Shown here: piece by piece, positions 34,278 to 42,045 of the stretch | How the letters are laid out: each line of letters begins with the position of its first letter | How positions within the stretch are numbered: the first letter of the stretch is position 1 | NCBI GenBank assembly: GCA_947090765.1 | Contig: OX352322.1 | Coordinates: 3,765,501 to 3,829,500, forward strand | From: Pseudomonas sp. MM223 | Lineage (GTDB): Bacteria > Pseudomonadota > Gammaproteobacteria > Pseudomonadales > Pseudomonadaceae | DNA length: 64,000 nucleotides | Direction of reading: 5' to 3' | The notes under the pieces: generated by a model | Database searches by the model: none | What the model saw: the letters and a program-made list of their open reading frames with translations, nothing else | What the model was told of the DNA's origin: nothing | Position numbers and translations under genes: made by a program

Positions 34278-34625
34278 ATGATCACCCCGCCCGATGTCTT
34301 CAAATGCCTGTCTGACGAAACCCGCGCTCGCGCCACCCTGCTCATCGCCAGCCTGGGAGAGCTCTGCGTCTGTGAACTCATGTGTGCTTTGGACGACAGC
34401 CAACCCAAGATCAGCCGCCACCTCGCGCAACTGCGCAGCAATGGCATGTTGCTGGACCGCCGCCAAGGTCAGTGGGTGTATTACCGCCTGAATCCGGCCC
34501 TACCCGCCTGGGTGCACGACATGCTGCAGGTCACCTTGCAGGCCAGTTCGCAATGGCTGGCCGACAACACACTTCGGCTTACGTACATGGACGACCGCCC
34601 CGTTCGCGACGCCGCCTGCTGCTGA
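34278..34625 (+). CDS. arsR: ArsR, arsenite-responsive repressor
   Basis: A 115-residue winged-helix repressor of the ArsR/SmtB family. The arsenite-binding motif ELCVCEL is present with Cys30 and Cys32, followed by the recognition helix DDSQPKISRHLAQLRSNGML and the wing WVYYRLNP. Three C-terminal cysteine/alanine residues (AACC) end the protein. A 13-base perfect inverted repeat lies directly upstream. The gene is followed after 66 bases by arsC and then arsH on the same strand. Arsenite should release it from the operator. The usual efflux gene (arsB or acr3) is missing from the cluster. Confidence 0.93.
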   Translation: MITPPDVFKCLSDETRARATLLIASLGELCVCELMCALDDSQPKISRHLAQLRSNGMLLDRRQGQWVYYRLNPALPAWVHDMLQVTLQASSQWLADNTLRLTYMDDRPVRDAACC

Positions 34626-34691
34626 TCACCCTTTCGGCCCTGGCACTGCGCCGGCGCCTCTGACGTCCGCCACGAAGCAAAGGAGCCTTCC

Positions 34692-35162
34692 ATGCGAGTC
34701 CTGTTCATGTGCACGGCCAACAGCTGCCGCAGCATCCTTTCCGAAGCGCTGTTCAACCACCTGGCACCGGCCGGTTTCGAAGCGATCAGTTCGGGCAGCT
34801 TCCCCAAGGGGCAAGTATTGCCCCGTAGCCTGAGCACGCTGCAGCGGGCCGGTATTTCGACTGCTGGCCTGAGCAGCAAGGGCAACGACGCATTCGAGGG
34901 AAACCCACCGGACATTGTCATTACCGTCTGCGACAAGGCCGCCGGCGAAGCCTGCCCGGTGTATTTCGGCCCCGCGCTGAAGGCGCACTGGGGGCTGGAA
35001 GACCCGTCGGATGTGGTGGGTGACGAGGCGCAAGTCGACGCGGCGTTCCGCGCCACGCTTGCGCACATCGAGTCGCGCTGCCGAGCCTTCTTCGCCCTTC
35101 CATTCGATAGCCTCGACCGTGATCAGCTCAAGCACGCGCTGGATCGCATCGGCACGCAATAA
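34692..35162 (+). CDS. arsC: ArsC, arsenate reductase (low-molecular-weight phosphatase type)
   Basis: A 156-residue arsenate reductase of the thioredoxin-coupled phosphatase-fold class. The active-site loop CTANSCRS (Cys7 to Arg13, Ser14) starts the protein, and a second pair of redox partners appears around [13 protein letters not shown] (near residues 78-90). It reduces arsenate to arsenite for export. It lies between arsR and arsH, with AAAGGAGCCTTCC before the ATG. Since no arsenite exporter gene is adjacent, the arsenite produced must leave by a carrier encoded elsewhere in the genome, or else the cluster has lost its pump gene. Confidence 0.93.
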   Translation: MRVLFMCTANSCRSILSEALFNHLAPAGFEAISSGSFPKGQVLPRSLSTLQRAGISTAGLSSKGNDAFEGNPPDIVITVCDKAAGEACPVYFGPALKAHWGLEDPSDVVGDEAQVDAAFRATLAHIESRCRAFFALPFDSLDRDQLKHALDRIGTQ

Positions 35163-35175
35163 GCAGGAGTCAGAA

Positions 35176-35877
35176 ATGCCCGATCATCTCCCCAACCTCG
35201 ACCTCGCGTTGTTCGATCTGCCGCCAACGGCAACCGTTGCCAGCGCGCACAAACCCCGCATCCTGCTGTTGTATGGATCTACCCGCGAACGCTCCTACAG
35301 TCGCTTGCTGGTGGAAGAAGCCGCGCGCCTGCTGGAACACTTCGGCGCCGAGACCCGAACCTTCGACCCTTCGGGCCTGCCGCTGCCTGACGATGCGCCA
35401 GTGGAGCACCCCAAGGTGCAAGAATTGCGTGAGCTGGTGCAGTGGTCAGAAGGCCAGGTCTGGTGCTCGCCAGAGCGCCATGGGGCGATGTCTGCGGTGT
35501 TCAAGGCGCAGATCGACTGGGTACCCCTGGCGCTGGGCGCCGTTCGACCTACCCAGGGCAAGACCCTGGCGGTGATGCAGGTGTGTGGCGGCTCGCAGTC
35601 GTTCAACGTGGTCAACCAGCTGCGCGTACTTGGCCGCTGGATGCGCATGTTCACTGTGCCGAACCAGTCTTCGGTGCCCAAGGCCTATCTGGAGTTCGAT
35701 GACGCCGGCCGTATGAAACCTTCACCCTACTACGACCGGGTGGTTGATGTGATGGAGGAGCTGGTGAAGTTCACCGTGCTGCTGCGCGACCGTCAGGAGT
35801 ACCTGGTGGATCGTTATTCAGAGCGCAAGGAAAACGCCGAGCAATTGTCTGCCCGCGTCAATCAGCGATCAATCTGA
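35176..35877 (+). CDS. arsH: ArsH, NADPH-dependent FMN reductase of the arsenic locus
   Basis: A 233-residue flavodoxin-like ArsH. The phosphate-binding loop is [19 protein letters not shown] near residue 36, followed by [23 protein letters not shown] and [27 protein letters not shown], all typical of ArsH. In Pseudomonas it oxidises trivalent organoarsenicals such as methylarsenite and also reduces quinones. It begins 13 bases after arsC with CAGGAG as the ribosome site. It completes an arsR-arsC-arsH set. A strong hairpin at 35884-35914 follows directly. Confidence 0.93.
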   Translation: MPDHLPNLDLALFDLPPTATVASAHKPRILLLYGSTRERSYSRLLVEEAARLLEHFGAETRTFDPSGLPLPDDAPVEHPKVQELRELVQWSEGQVWCSPERHGAMSAVFKAQIDWVPLALGAVRPTQGKTLAVMQVCGGSQSFNVVNQLRVLGRWMRMFTVPNQSSVPKAYLEFDDAGRMKPSPYYDRVVDVMEELVKFTVLLRDRQEYLVDRYSERKENAEQLSARVNQRSI

Positions 35878-35883
35878 AACCGC

Positions 35884-35914
35884 TGCACCAGGGTGGCTAT
35901 CCCACCCTGGTGCA
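35884..35914. terminator. Bidirectional terminator hairpin after arsH
   Basis: TGCACCAGGGTGG, loop CTATC, CCACCCTGGTGCA: a perfect 13-base stem, with AATT following. It sits between the convergent arsH gene and the small disordered-protein gene and would serve both. Confidence 0.65.
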
Positions 35915-35926
35915 AATTAGCAACGA

Positions 35927-36244
35927 TCAGCGGTCTTGGTCGCGCTGCGGGTTATCGCGTTGCGATTGCTGGCCGCCCATGCGGTCTTTGTCAGCCTGGT
36001 TCTGCTTGTCGGTCACGCTGTCATCCGGCCGCCCGCCTTTGCTGCCGCTATCTTGAGAGCGCTCCCAGTCCTTGTTCATCTTGTCCTCGGGCTTTTGCCC
36101 CGGCTGGTTATGACCCTGTTGCTGCTGGTTGGGCATGCCGCCACCCGAACCTTGCCCGCCTTGTTGGCCGGTACCCGCGGTGTTGTTGCCCGCGCCTGTG
36201 TTGGTATTACCCTGATTGCCGCCCTTGTCTTGATTGTTAGCCAT
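35927..36244 (-). CDS. Small Gln/Gly/Asn-rich disordered protein
   Basis: A 105-residue protein of unknown function with extreme composition. It is built of Gly, Gln, Asn, Asp and Lys with almost no hydrophobic residues, no cysteine and no signal peptide (for example MANNQDKGGNQGNTNTGAG). It should be intrinsically disordered and cytoplasmic. AGGTAAGCG stands upstream of the ATG, and codon use fits the genome, so it looks like a real gene. Such hydrophilic proteins in Pseudomonas are often stress-linked, but I cannot assign a family. It converges on arsH across the shared hairpin. Confidence 0.7.
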   Translation of the reverse strand: MANNQDKGGNQGNTNTGAGNNTAGTGQQGGQGSGGGMPNQQQQGHNQPGQKPEDKMNKDWERSQDSGSKGGRPDDSVTDKQNQADKDRMGGQQSQRDNPQRDQDR

Positions 36245-36528
36245 GATCGCTTACCTCAGGTCAAACACAGAAAGGCCTGTGTGTTCGTACGACTGCGGCT
36301 CTGTTGCCGTGGGTGTAATTATTTGCAGCCTTTCGGATGAGCGATACCAAATGCAGCTACTTGATACTGAGCCGCGCTAAATACCGATGTACCGCAGGGC
36401 CGGCTTCAGGGGGTAACGGACATGGCGTGTCGAGGAAAATTGGGGCAATTCATCTGTTTAAGCTGATCTATAGCGCTGCATGGCTTATCCTTGTGCCTCG
36501 CAATCAACTTCGAAGCGTGAATTGAACG

Positions 36529-37038
36529 ATGGGTTTTGAACAACTAGCTGAGCTACGTGACCGCCTGCGGGCGGAGAAAGTGCAGGAAAAGGCCGAAAGC
36601 CCGAAGCCCCCCAAGCGCAAGTCTCCGCCACAGGCGAAGGCTCGTGAGCAGGACCCGGCGGTGGCAGCGATCTGGCCGTTGCAGAAGCATTTTCCACTGG
36701 CCTTCCCTGTCAACCCGGCCCCCAAGGTTCCGCTCAAAGAGGGCATTTTCAAGGATGCCGAGCAACACCTGGAGCTGCTTGGCATCACCAGTGAACAGCT
36801 CAAGCTGGGTATTTCCACCTGGTGCCGTGGCACCCGCTACTGGGCAAGCATGGTCGAGAATGCCCCGCGCCTGGACTTGAATGGCCAGGTCGCCGGCACG
36901 GTGACTGCCACTCAGGCTATCCATGCCAAGCAACAAGCTGCTCGGCATCGCAGCCAGGATCGACGCAATCGTGCCAAATCTAAAGCACGTGTCGCGGCCC
37001 CCGCTGCCGAGACCTCTGCGGAGCAGGCTACGGACTAA
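36529..37038 (+). CDS. ProQ/FinO-domain RNA-binding protein
   Basis: A 169-residue protein. The N-terminal 45 residues are charged and lysine-rich. The central ProQ/FinO domain is about 45-125 (AIWPLQKHFPLAFPVNPAPKVPLKEGIFKDA, and LKLGISTWCRGTRYWASMVENAPRLDLNGQVAG, both family-typical). The C-terminal tail (KQQAARHRSQDRRNRAKSKAR) is basic and likely unstructured. Proteins of this family bind small RNAs and mRNA 3' ends and act as chaperones. It is monocistronic. The 284-base gap before it and the gap from 37039 to 37377 show no gene I can support. Confidence 0.85.
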   Translation: MGFEQLAELRDRLRAEKVQEKAESPKPPKRKSPPQAKAREQDPAVAAIWPLQKHFPLAFPVNPAPKVPLKEGIFKDAEQHLELLGITSEQLKLGISTWCRGTRYWASMVENAPRLDLNGQVAGTVTATQAIHAKQQAARHRSQDRRNRAKSKARVAAPAAETSAEQATD

Positions 37039-37377
37039 ATTCCGTTGCGCTCGGCCAAGCGCCCATCTAAGGCCTGCACATGGCGTGTCGCAGGCCGATA
37101 GCCTGGCGGCGCGCCTTGGCCGTCGCTTGGTGCCGTCCCCCGGGCTCGGCCAAGGGTCCGAATACCCGGACGAAACGGGCGAACGTCTCGCGCTGCTGAT
37201 GCGCATCCCCAACCAGCACATTAGGCGCTCTGGAGATGAACCAGACGAACGCCATCTCCCCCTAGCCAGATAGCCTGCTGGCTGCCCCTCATCAGATAAC
37301 CCCCTATGCGCGAAACTGGTAGCCATTGCGGTGACTGCTGGGCGGCAACGGCGTGCGTACCGCGCTTTACATTCACT

Positions 37378-37408
37378 TCGTATGATAATAAGGTTTTTAA
37401 TCATACGA
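37378..37408. promoter_or_regulatory. Palindromic operator upstream of the MFS gene
   Basis: TCGTATGAT and ATCATACGA, perfect nine-base arms, flank a 13-base AT-rich centre. The site ends 57 bases before the MFS start. A related pair of half-sites (GTATG...CATAC) lies upstream of the TetR gene at 38768-38787, so the TetR protein probably binds both. Confidence 0.5.
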
Positions 37409-37465
37409 CGTGTATGTAATTACGCGCCCAGCCATACGCGGGCCTGTCGATAAGGAGAGTCGAGC

Positions 37466-38674
37466 ATGTTCACAACCTACCGCGAATTGTTCCAGGCAAG
37501 GGGGGCCAAGGGCTTCGTTCTGGCAGGCTTTTTGGCGCGGATTCCGCTGCCGATGACGGGTATCGGGATCATCACCCTGTTGTCGCAGACCCGCGGCAGT
37601 TATGGTCTGGCGGGTGCAGTGGCCGCCACCTTCGTGTTTACCTATGCCCTGCTTTCACCGCAAGTCTCACGCCTTGTCGACCGCTTCGGCCAGCGCCGGG
37701 TATTGCCAGCCGCCGCCGGGCTCAGCGTGCTGGGCATCCTGCTTCTGCTGGCGTGCAGCTATTGGCAGGCGGCGGACTGGACGTTGTTCGCTGGCGCCGC
37801 CCTGGCCGGCTTCATGCCAAGCATGTCGGCAATGGTGCGTGCACGCTGGACTGCGATCTACCGCGGCAAGCCCCAGTTGCAGGCAGCCTTTTCGCTGGAA
37901 ACCGTACTTGATGAGGTCACCTTCATTGCCGGCCCGCCAATTTCAGTGGGGGTGAGCGTGGCGTTGCTACCGCAGGCAGGGCCACTGGCCGCCGCCGTGC
38001 TTTTGGCCATTGGTGTGCTCGCACTGGTCGTGCAGGTCAGTACCGAGCCGCCGATAGAGGCCGAGGCTGCCACTGGGCAAGGCACCGTTTCTGTCTTGCG
38101 TCTCGCCGATGTGCGGCTGCTGACCTTGCTGATGGTGGCGATGGGCGTGATCGTTGGTACGGTCGACATCGTCAGTGTGGCGTTTGCCGAGCAGATGGGC
38201 ATGCCCGCTGCAGCCAGTGTCGTGCTGTCGTGCTACGCCATCGGCTCCTGCCTGGCAGGGCTGGTGTTCGGTGCCCTGAAACTCCATACGCCACTGCGCA
38301 AGCTGCTACTGCTGGGGGGGCTGGCTACCGCAGCGACCACCTTGCCGCTGCTGCTGGCGGGGAACATCGTCGGGCTGGCTGGCGCAGTGCTGGTCGCGGG
38401 CCTGTTCTTTGCTCCCACCATGGTCGTGGCGATGGCGCTGGTAGAGCGCATTGTTCCGCCGAACAAATTGACCGAAGGCATGACGTGGTTGCTTGCCGGC
38501 CTCAACGTCGGGGTTGCCGGCGGGGCTGCGGCATCGGGGCAGGTTGTCGATGTGTTGGGTGCCAAGGCGGGATTCAATGTCGCCCTTGGCGCTGGCGTAG
38601 CGGTGTTGCTGGTTGCTTTGTGGGGTTACTACCGCCTGCAGGACCGGGCTGAAGAAATGTCGTACTCCGTTTGA
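37466..38674 (+). CDS. Major facilitator superfamily transporter
   Basis: A 402-residue inner-membrane carrier with twelve predicted hydrophobic helices. The loop between helices 2 and 3 carries the MFS signature in the form RLVDRFGQRRVLP. The hydrophobic pattern and lack of long loops fit a drug or metabolite exporter. TAAGGAGAGTCGAGC precedes the ATG. A palindromic site upstream and a TetR regulator 150 bases downstream on the same strand suggest a substrate-induced efflux unit. The substrate is unknown. A role in arsenic export is not supported, since it does not resemble ArsB, Acr3 or ArsJ in any stretch I can recognise. Confidence 0.87.
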   Translation: MFTTYRELFQARGAKGFVLAGFLARIPLPMTGIGIITLLSQTRGSYGLAGAVAATFVFTYALLSPQVSRLVDRFGQRRVLPAAAGLSVLGILLLLACSYWQAADWTLFAGAALAGFMPSMSAMVRARWTAIYRGKPQLQAAFSLETVLDEVTFIAGPPISVGVSVALLPQAGPLAAAVLLAIGVLALVVQVSTEPPIEAEAATGQGTVSVLRLADVRLLTLLMVAMGVIVGTVDIVSVAFAEQMGMPAAASVVLSCYAIGSCLAGLVFGALKLHTPLRKLLLLGGLATAATTLPLLLAGNIVGLAGAVLVAGLFFAPTMVVAMALVERIVPPNKLTEGMTWLLAGLNVGVAGGAAASGQVVDVLGAKAGFNVALGAGVAVLLVALWGYYRLQDRAEEMSYSV

Positions 38675-38767
38675 TCTCCCCCACCTGCCATGCTGCCAGC
38701 AAGGCGAGCAGAGGAAGCAGCGGGCGCTTGTCAGTGCGTGCCGAGATCAAGACAATGGACACAGGTT

Positions 38768-38787
38768 GTATGACGGCACTCGCATAC
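38768..38787. promoter_or_regulatory. Candidate TetR site upstream of tetR-type gene
   Basis: GTATG...CATAC inverted half-sites spaced by 10 bases lie about 40 bases before the TetR start. They share the GTATGA/CATAC core with the operator at 37378-37408. A short match, hence low confidence. Confidence 0.35.
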
Positions 38788-38824
38788 GCTCACCTCATGC
38801 CACCTGAAGACAAGGAGTAGCTGG

Positions 38825-39421
38825 ATGGTTCGACGCACCCGCGCCGCAATGGAAGAAACCCGGGCCATGTTGCTGGAAACGGCACGCAGAGTATTCAGTG
38901 AACGCGGCTACGCAGACACTTCGATGGATGATTTGACTGCCCAGGCGGGCCTGACGCGGGGGGCGCTGTACCATCACTTTGGCGACAAGAAGGGGTTGCT
39001 GGCGGCAGTAGTCGAGCAGCTCGACGCAGAGATGGATAAGCGCCTATGCGCCATTACTGACACTGCGGAAGATGGCTGGGAGGGTTTTCGCCAGCGCTGC
39101 CACGCCTTTCTGGAAATGGCGCTGGAGCCTCAAATTCAACGCATTGTGCTGCGTGACGCCAGGGCGGTGTTGGGTGGCGGCTCGCCAGAGGCACAGCAAC
39201 AGTGTGTCGAGTCGATGCGCAAGTTGATACATGAATTGATAGTACAGGGCGTTCTCGTCGAAGCTGACGCTCAAGCGCTGGCTTCGTTGATATATGGCAG
39301 CCTGGCAGAAGCGGCTGCGTGGATCGCGGAGGCTGAAGACGGCACTGCGCGCTTGGCGCAGGCAAGCATGGCGCTCGATCTGCTGTTGCGCGGAGTGCTT
39401 AAAAACCAGGCGGCCCAATAA
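38825..39421 (+). CDS. TetR-family transcriptional regulator
   Basis: A 198-residue repressor. The N-terminal DNA-binding domain is typical (MEETRAMLLETARRVFSERGYADTSMDDLTAQAGLTRGALYHHFGDKKGLLAAVVEQ) and spans about residues 9-65. The remaining residues form the helical ligand-binding and dimer domain. An AAGGAG site stands before the ATG. It lies 150 bases downstream of the MFS gene on the same strand. Sites with the same GTATGA-type half repeats lie before both genes, so it likely represses the transporter and itself until a ligand binds. The ligand is unknown. Confidence 0.88.
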   Translation: MVRRTRAAMEETRAMLLETARRVFSERGYADTSMDDLTAQAGLTRGALYHHFGDKKGLLAAVVEQLDAEMDKRLCAITDTAEDGWEGFRQRCHAFLEMALEPQIQRIVLRDARAVLGGGSPEAQQQCVESMRKLIHELIVQGVLVEADAQALASLIYGSLAEAAAWIAEAEDGTARLAQASMALDLLLRGVLKNQAAQ

Positions 39422-39440
39422 GTGGGTAACCGCGTTTTAA

Positions 39441-39620
39441 GGCTCTGTACAAAAAGACATGTTGCAAACACCGTGTGGAACAAGCCAGCGAGACCATAGC
39501 GGCATAGCTTTTTGCGAGCTTGTCGAAGCTTGTCACGATCCGGCGCTTCTCTTTCAGCCAGCCAAACATGGGGTCGACAATGTTGCGTTGCGGGTACTTG
39601 GGTATATAAAACAGTCATCA
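39441..39620 (-). mobile_element. Relic of an IS5-type transposase 3' end
   Basis: The minus strand reads, without interruption, KYPQRNIVDPMFGWLKEKRR and on to LACSTRCLQHVFLYRA. The RNIVDPMFGWLKEKRRIV block is the glutamate-containing C-terminal part of an IS5-family DDE transposase. The outer end begins GGCTCTGTACAAAAAG, which looks like the element's terminal repeat. Everything upstream of this piece is missing, so it is a dead fragment of about 180 bases. It occupies most of the 39422-39632 gap. Confidence 0.6.
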
Positions 39621-39632
39621 AACAGTCTTTGC

Positions 39633-40019
39633 TCACCTTCCCGCCTGGACGCTCAATTGAACGGGCGTGGTTTCGATCAATCGCCTGGAAAGAATCATCG
39701 GCTGGGTAATCGCCACGTATTTCTGAAAATGCGCTGACCCGATATGGCTCCGATACGCCTCGTCACTCGCGTAGATCTCGAAGAAGTGCAGCCGGTTAGG
39801 CTGGTCTTTCTCCGCCACCGAATAGATGGCCAGCACGCCAGGCTCAAGGCGAACCGATTCGGCCATTTCCTCTTTGACCGCCGCCTCGTATGCCTCCAGT
39901 CTGGCGGGGTCTATTTCAAGCTGGGCAATGCGCACTACCGTCTGCATATCCTCTCCAAGCGCTTGAGCGGCGGTTAGGCAGGCCGCGGTGCAGGCCCCTA
40001 TCAAGGTTCGAATTTTCAT
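39633..40019 (-). CDS. Exported antibiotic-biosynthesis-monooxygenase (ABM) domain protein
   Basis: A 128-residue protein. It begins with a likely signal peptide (MKIRTLIGACTAACLTAAQALG), followed by an ABM ferredoxin-like domain: VVRIAQLEIDPARLEAYEAAVKEEMAESVRLEPGVLAIYSV, then LHFFEIYASDEAYRSHIGSAHFQKY, the usual quinol-monooxygenase-like signature. Export is unusual, as most ABM proteins are cytoplasmic. It lies 6 bases after a cupin gene, downstream of an SDR gene, so the three form one operon. It may oxidise a quinol or aromatic compound in the periplasm; no substrate is evident. Confidence 0.82.
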   Translation of the reverse strand: MKIRTLIGACTAACLTAAQALGEDMQTVVRIAQLEIDPARLEAYEAAVKEEMAESVRLEPGVLAIYSVAEKDQPNRLHFFEIYASDEAYRSHIGSAHFQKYVAITQPMILSRRLIETTPVQLSVQAGR

Positions 40020-40025
40020 CTTTTT

Positions 40026-40454
40026 TCAGTGGCTGTGCGCCGCAACATTGGCCAATGGCCCAACCCGGTACTGCTCATCGGTCACTTTTTCCAGCCATAT
40101 GACGTTCTTGCCGTCCAATGCCTCCTGAACCGCGATATGTGTCATGGCGGTGGTAGCAGACGCCCCGTGCCAGTGCTTGTGCCCTGGTGGGCACCAGATC
40201 ACGTCGCCTGCACGAATCTCGACAATGGGTTCGCCTTCGCATTGGGTCCAGCCGCAGCCGGCGGTAACGATCAGGGTCTGCCCCAATGGGTGGGTGTGCC
40301 AAGCGGTACGGGCACCTGGCTCAAAGGTGACACTTGCAACAGAGACGCGGGCCGGCTCAGGCGGGAAGTTTAGGGGATCGATGCGAACAGCACCGGTAAA
40401 CCATTCGTCCGGGCCTTTGATTGATGGCTGGGAGCCTGCGCGTTTGAGTTCCAT
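40026..40454 (-). CDS. Cupin-domain protein (cytoplasmic paralogue)
   Basis: A 142-residue single-domain cupin. The two cupin motifs are [22 protein letters not shown] (metal histidines in WHTHP) and [23 protein letters not shown]. No signal peptide is present. It is a close paralogue of the exported cupin at 41557-42045, sharing [18 protein letters not shown], and the ending sequence pattern [19 protein letters not shown]. Proteins of this group are often annotated as carboxymuconolactone decarboxylase-associated cupins. It lies 67 bases after the SDR and 6 bases before the ABM gene in one operon. The reaction is unknown. Confidence 0.87.
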   Translation of the reverse strand: MELKRAGSQPSIKGPDEWFTGAVRIDPLNFPPEPARVSVASVTFEPGARTAWHTHPLGQTLIVTAGCGWTQCEGEPIVEIRAGDVIWCPPGHKHWHGASATTAMTHIAVQEALDGKNVIWLEKVTDEQYRVGPLANVAAHSH

Positions 40455-40521
40455 GCTGCTGTCCTCGTGGTGAAGATGTTAATTGCGTTGTTCAGGCTTG
40501 GGCAGCGAGAAGCGTTGCGGT

Positions 40522-41286
40522 CTACCGCATCACAAAGCCGCCATCGACAGAAATGGACTGCCCTGTCACGTAGCTGGAGGTGTTGCTACACAGCCACAGA
40601 ACAGCATCAGCGATTTCTTCGGGCTGGCCGTGACGGGCCATGGGGATGAGTTGCAGCATGCCGTCGAGTGCTTCTTTCTGCCCCGAGGCAGCCATCTGAT
40701 CGGCCATGGGCGTCCAGATCAGACCGGGGCATACGGCGTTTACGCGTATGTTGCGGGCAGCGTATTCCAGGGCAGCACTTTTGGTCAGGCCAATTACGCC
40801 ATGCTTGGCAGCGTGGTAGTTGGCCCGCTGCGCACCACCCACCAAGCCACCCAAAGAAGAACAGTTGACGATGGCGCCGCTGCCTTGCTCACGCATGTGC
40901 TGCAACTGGTACTTCATGCAGGCCCAGACACCCCGCAAGTTCACCGACATGACCCGGTCGTAATCCTCGCGGGTAGCGTCGGCCGTCTCGGCCAACGTGT
41001 TCTGAATGCCAGCATTGTTGAACGCGGCATCCAGGCGGCCAAAGGCGGCAACGGTAGCGTTGACCATCGCCTCAACCTGTTCCAGATCGGCGACATCGCA
41101 GCTCAATCCAATTGCCTTGTGCCCCTGTGCAACCAGCGCGTCGGCAGCAACCTGGGCGGCGGTGCCATTGATGTCGGCCAAGGCAACAGCAGCGCCGGCC
41201 TCGGCAAATGCCTTGGCAGTGGCCAGGCCAATGCCCGATGCCGCGCCTGTAACCAGTGCGACCTGGTTGAAAAATTTAAAGCTCAT
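40522..41286 (-). CDS. Short-chain dehydrogenase/reductase (SDR)
   Basis: A 254-residue classical SDR, an NAD(P)-dependent oxidoreductase. The cofactor motif TGAASGIGLATA is near residue 14, followed by NNAGIQN, the catalytic serine region NCSSLGGLVG and the YHAAK catalytic Tyr-Lys near 157. The end SISVDGGFVMR is typical of the FabG-like group. A clear AAAGGGAAC site precedes the ATG. It leads the minus-strand operon SDR-cupin-ABM, divergent from the exported cupin and decarboxylase-like genes. A palindrome TTAGCAGGCTAA lies between the two start sites. The substrate is unknown. Confidence 0.9.
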   Translation of the reverse strand: MSFKFFNQVALVTGAASGIGLATAKAFAEAGAAVALADINGTAAQVAADALVAQGHKAIGLSCDVADLEQVEAMVNATVAAFGRLDAAFNNAGIQNTLAETADATREDYDRVMSVNLRGVWACMKYQLQHMREQGSGAIVNCSSLGGLVGGAQRANYHAAKHGVIGLTKSAALEYAARNIRVNAVCPGLIWTPMADQMAASGQKEALDGMLQLIPMARHGQPEEIADAVLWLCSNTSSYVTGQSISVDGGFVMR

Positions 41287-41343
41287 GGGTGAGTTCCCTT
41301 TGATACAGCCAAATAACCAGTAACCCCGCGTCGGGTTGTTTGG

Positions 41344-41355
41344 TTAGCAGGCTAA
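41344..41355. promoter_or_regulatory. Palindrome in the SDR-cupin divergent region
   Basis: TTAGC-AG-GCTAA is a perfect short palindrome 58 bases before the SDR start and about 200 before the exported cupin start. It could be a site for the LysR regulator at 42899-43816. The remainder of 41287-41556 holds no gene. Confidence 0.3.
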
Positions 41356-41556
41356 TCAGGTAAAGGCATGAGTACTAGACGGGAAAAGCAGGATGCTCCA
41401 ATGAGCACGCCTCATCAGTGATTAGCGATAAAGGCAGAAAAATTCAGTAATTGATGAGCCCCACTCACAACTTCATGTGGCTTGAGGTCGGTAGTCGCCG
41501 CGCGCGTGCTGCACTAAGTTGGCTTCTGGATTCGCCTTCGCCTCAGGAGCCTACTG

Positions 41557-42045
41557 ATGCCAAAAATCGTTGCCAGGTTAGCCTTGACCACTGCTGTGGC
41601 TTCGGCGGCGGCCATTGCCGCCGCCCCTTCGCCCGATCAAACCATGCTGATTGTAAGGAACGGCGAGCAGCCTTCCATCAACGGCCCGGCCACCAGCTTT
41701 GTCGGTAGCGCCCGTATCGACCCGCTGTTTCCGGCCCGTGCGCCGTCCAGGGTTTCCGCTGGTTACGTCAACTTCCAACCGGGCGCACGCTCGATGTGGC
41801 ACACCCACCCGTTGGGGCAAACCCTGGTGGTTACCGCCGGTACGGGCTGGGTGCAGCAAGCAGGCGGTAAAAAACAGCTTATCAACCCCGGGGATGTGAT
41901 CTGGACGCCCCCTGGCGTAAAGCACTGGCACGGCGCAACGGCTACCAGCGGTATGACGCATATGGCCATCCAAGAGTCCCTCGACGGCCAGAACGTCGAA
42001 TGGCTGGAACCCGTCAGTGACGCGCAATACGAGGCTGCCGAATGA
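41557..42045 (+). CDS. Cupin-domain protein (exported paralogue)
   Basis: A 162-residue cupin with an N-terminal signal peptide ([24 protein letters not shown]). The cupin motifs are [22 protein letters not shown] and [23 protein letters not shown]. It matches the cytoplasmic cupin at 40026-40454 over nearly the whole domain, so the two arose by duplication and one gained export. Its stop overlaps the start of the carboxymuconolactone-decarboxylase-like lipoprotein gene (ATGA). Function is unknown, but metal-dependent handling of an aromatic or lactone compound in the periplasm is plausible. Confidence 0.87.
   Translation: MPKIVARLALTTAVASAAAIAAAPSPDQTMLIVRNGEQPSINGPATSFVGSARIDPLFPARAPSRVSAGYVNFQPGARSMWHTHPLGQTLVVTAGTGWVQQAGGKKQLINPGDVIWTPPGVKHWHGATATSGMTHMAIQESLDGQNVEWLEPVSDAQYEAAE

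Noticed and set aside
37067..37255. 62-codon minus-strand open frame between the ProQ-like and MFS genes
   Set aside because: No ribosome site, no recognised family, and biased composition; treated as noncoding.
37466..38674. MFS transporter as the missing arsenite or organoarsenical exporter
   Set aside because: It is separated from the ars genes by two unrelated genes, has its own TetR regulator and operator, and shows no arsenic-carrier features.
39271..39636. 121-codon minus-strand frame spanning the end of the TetR gene
   Set aside because: It mixes the antisense of the TetR gene with an out-of-frame reading of the transposase relic; the real relic frame is the one read as RNIVDPMFGWLKEKRR.
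40483..41292. 269-codon open frame opposite the SDR gene
   Set aside because: Antisense shadow; the SDR has all catalytic motifs.
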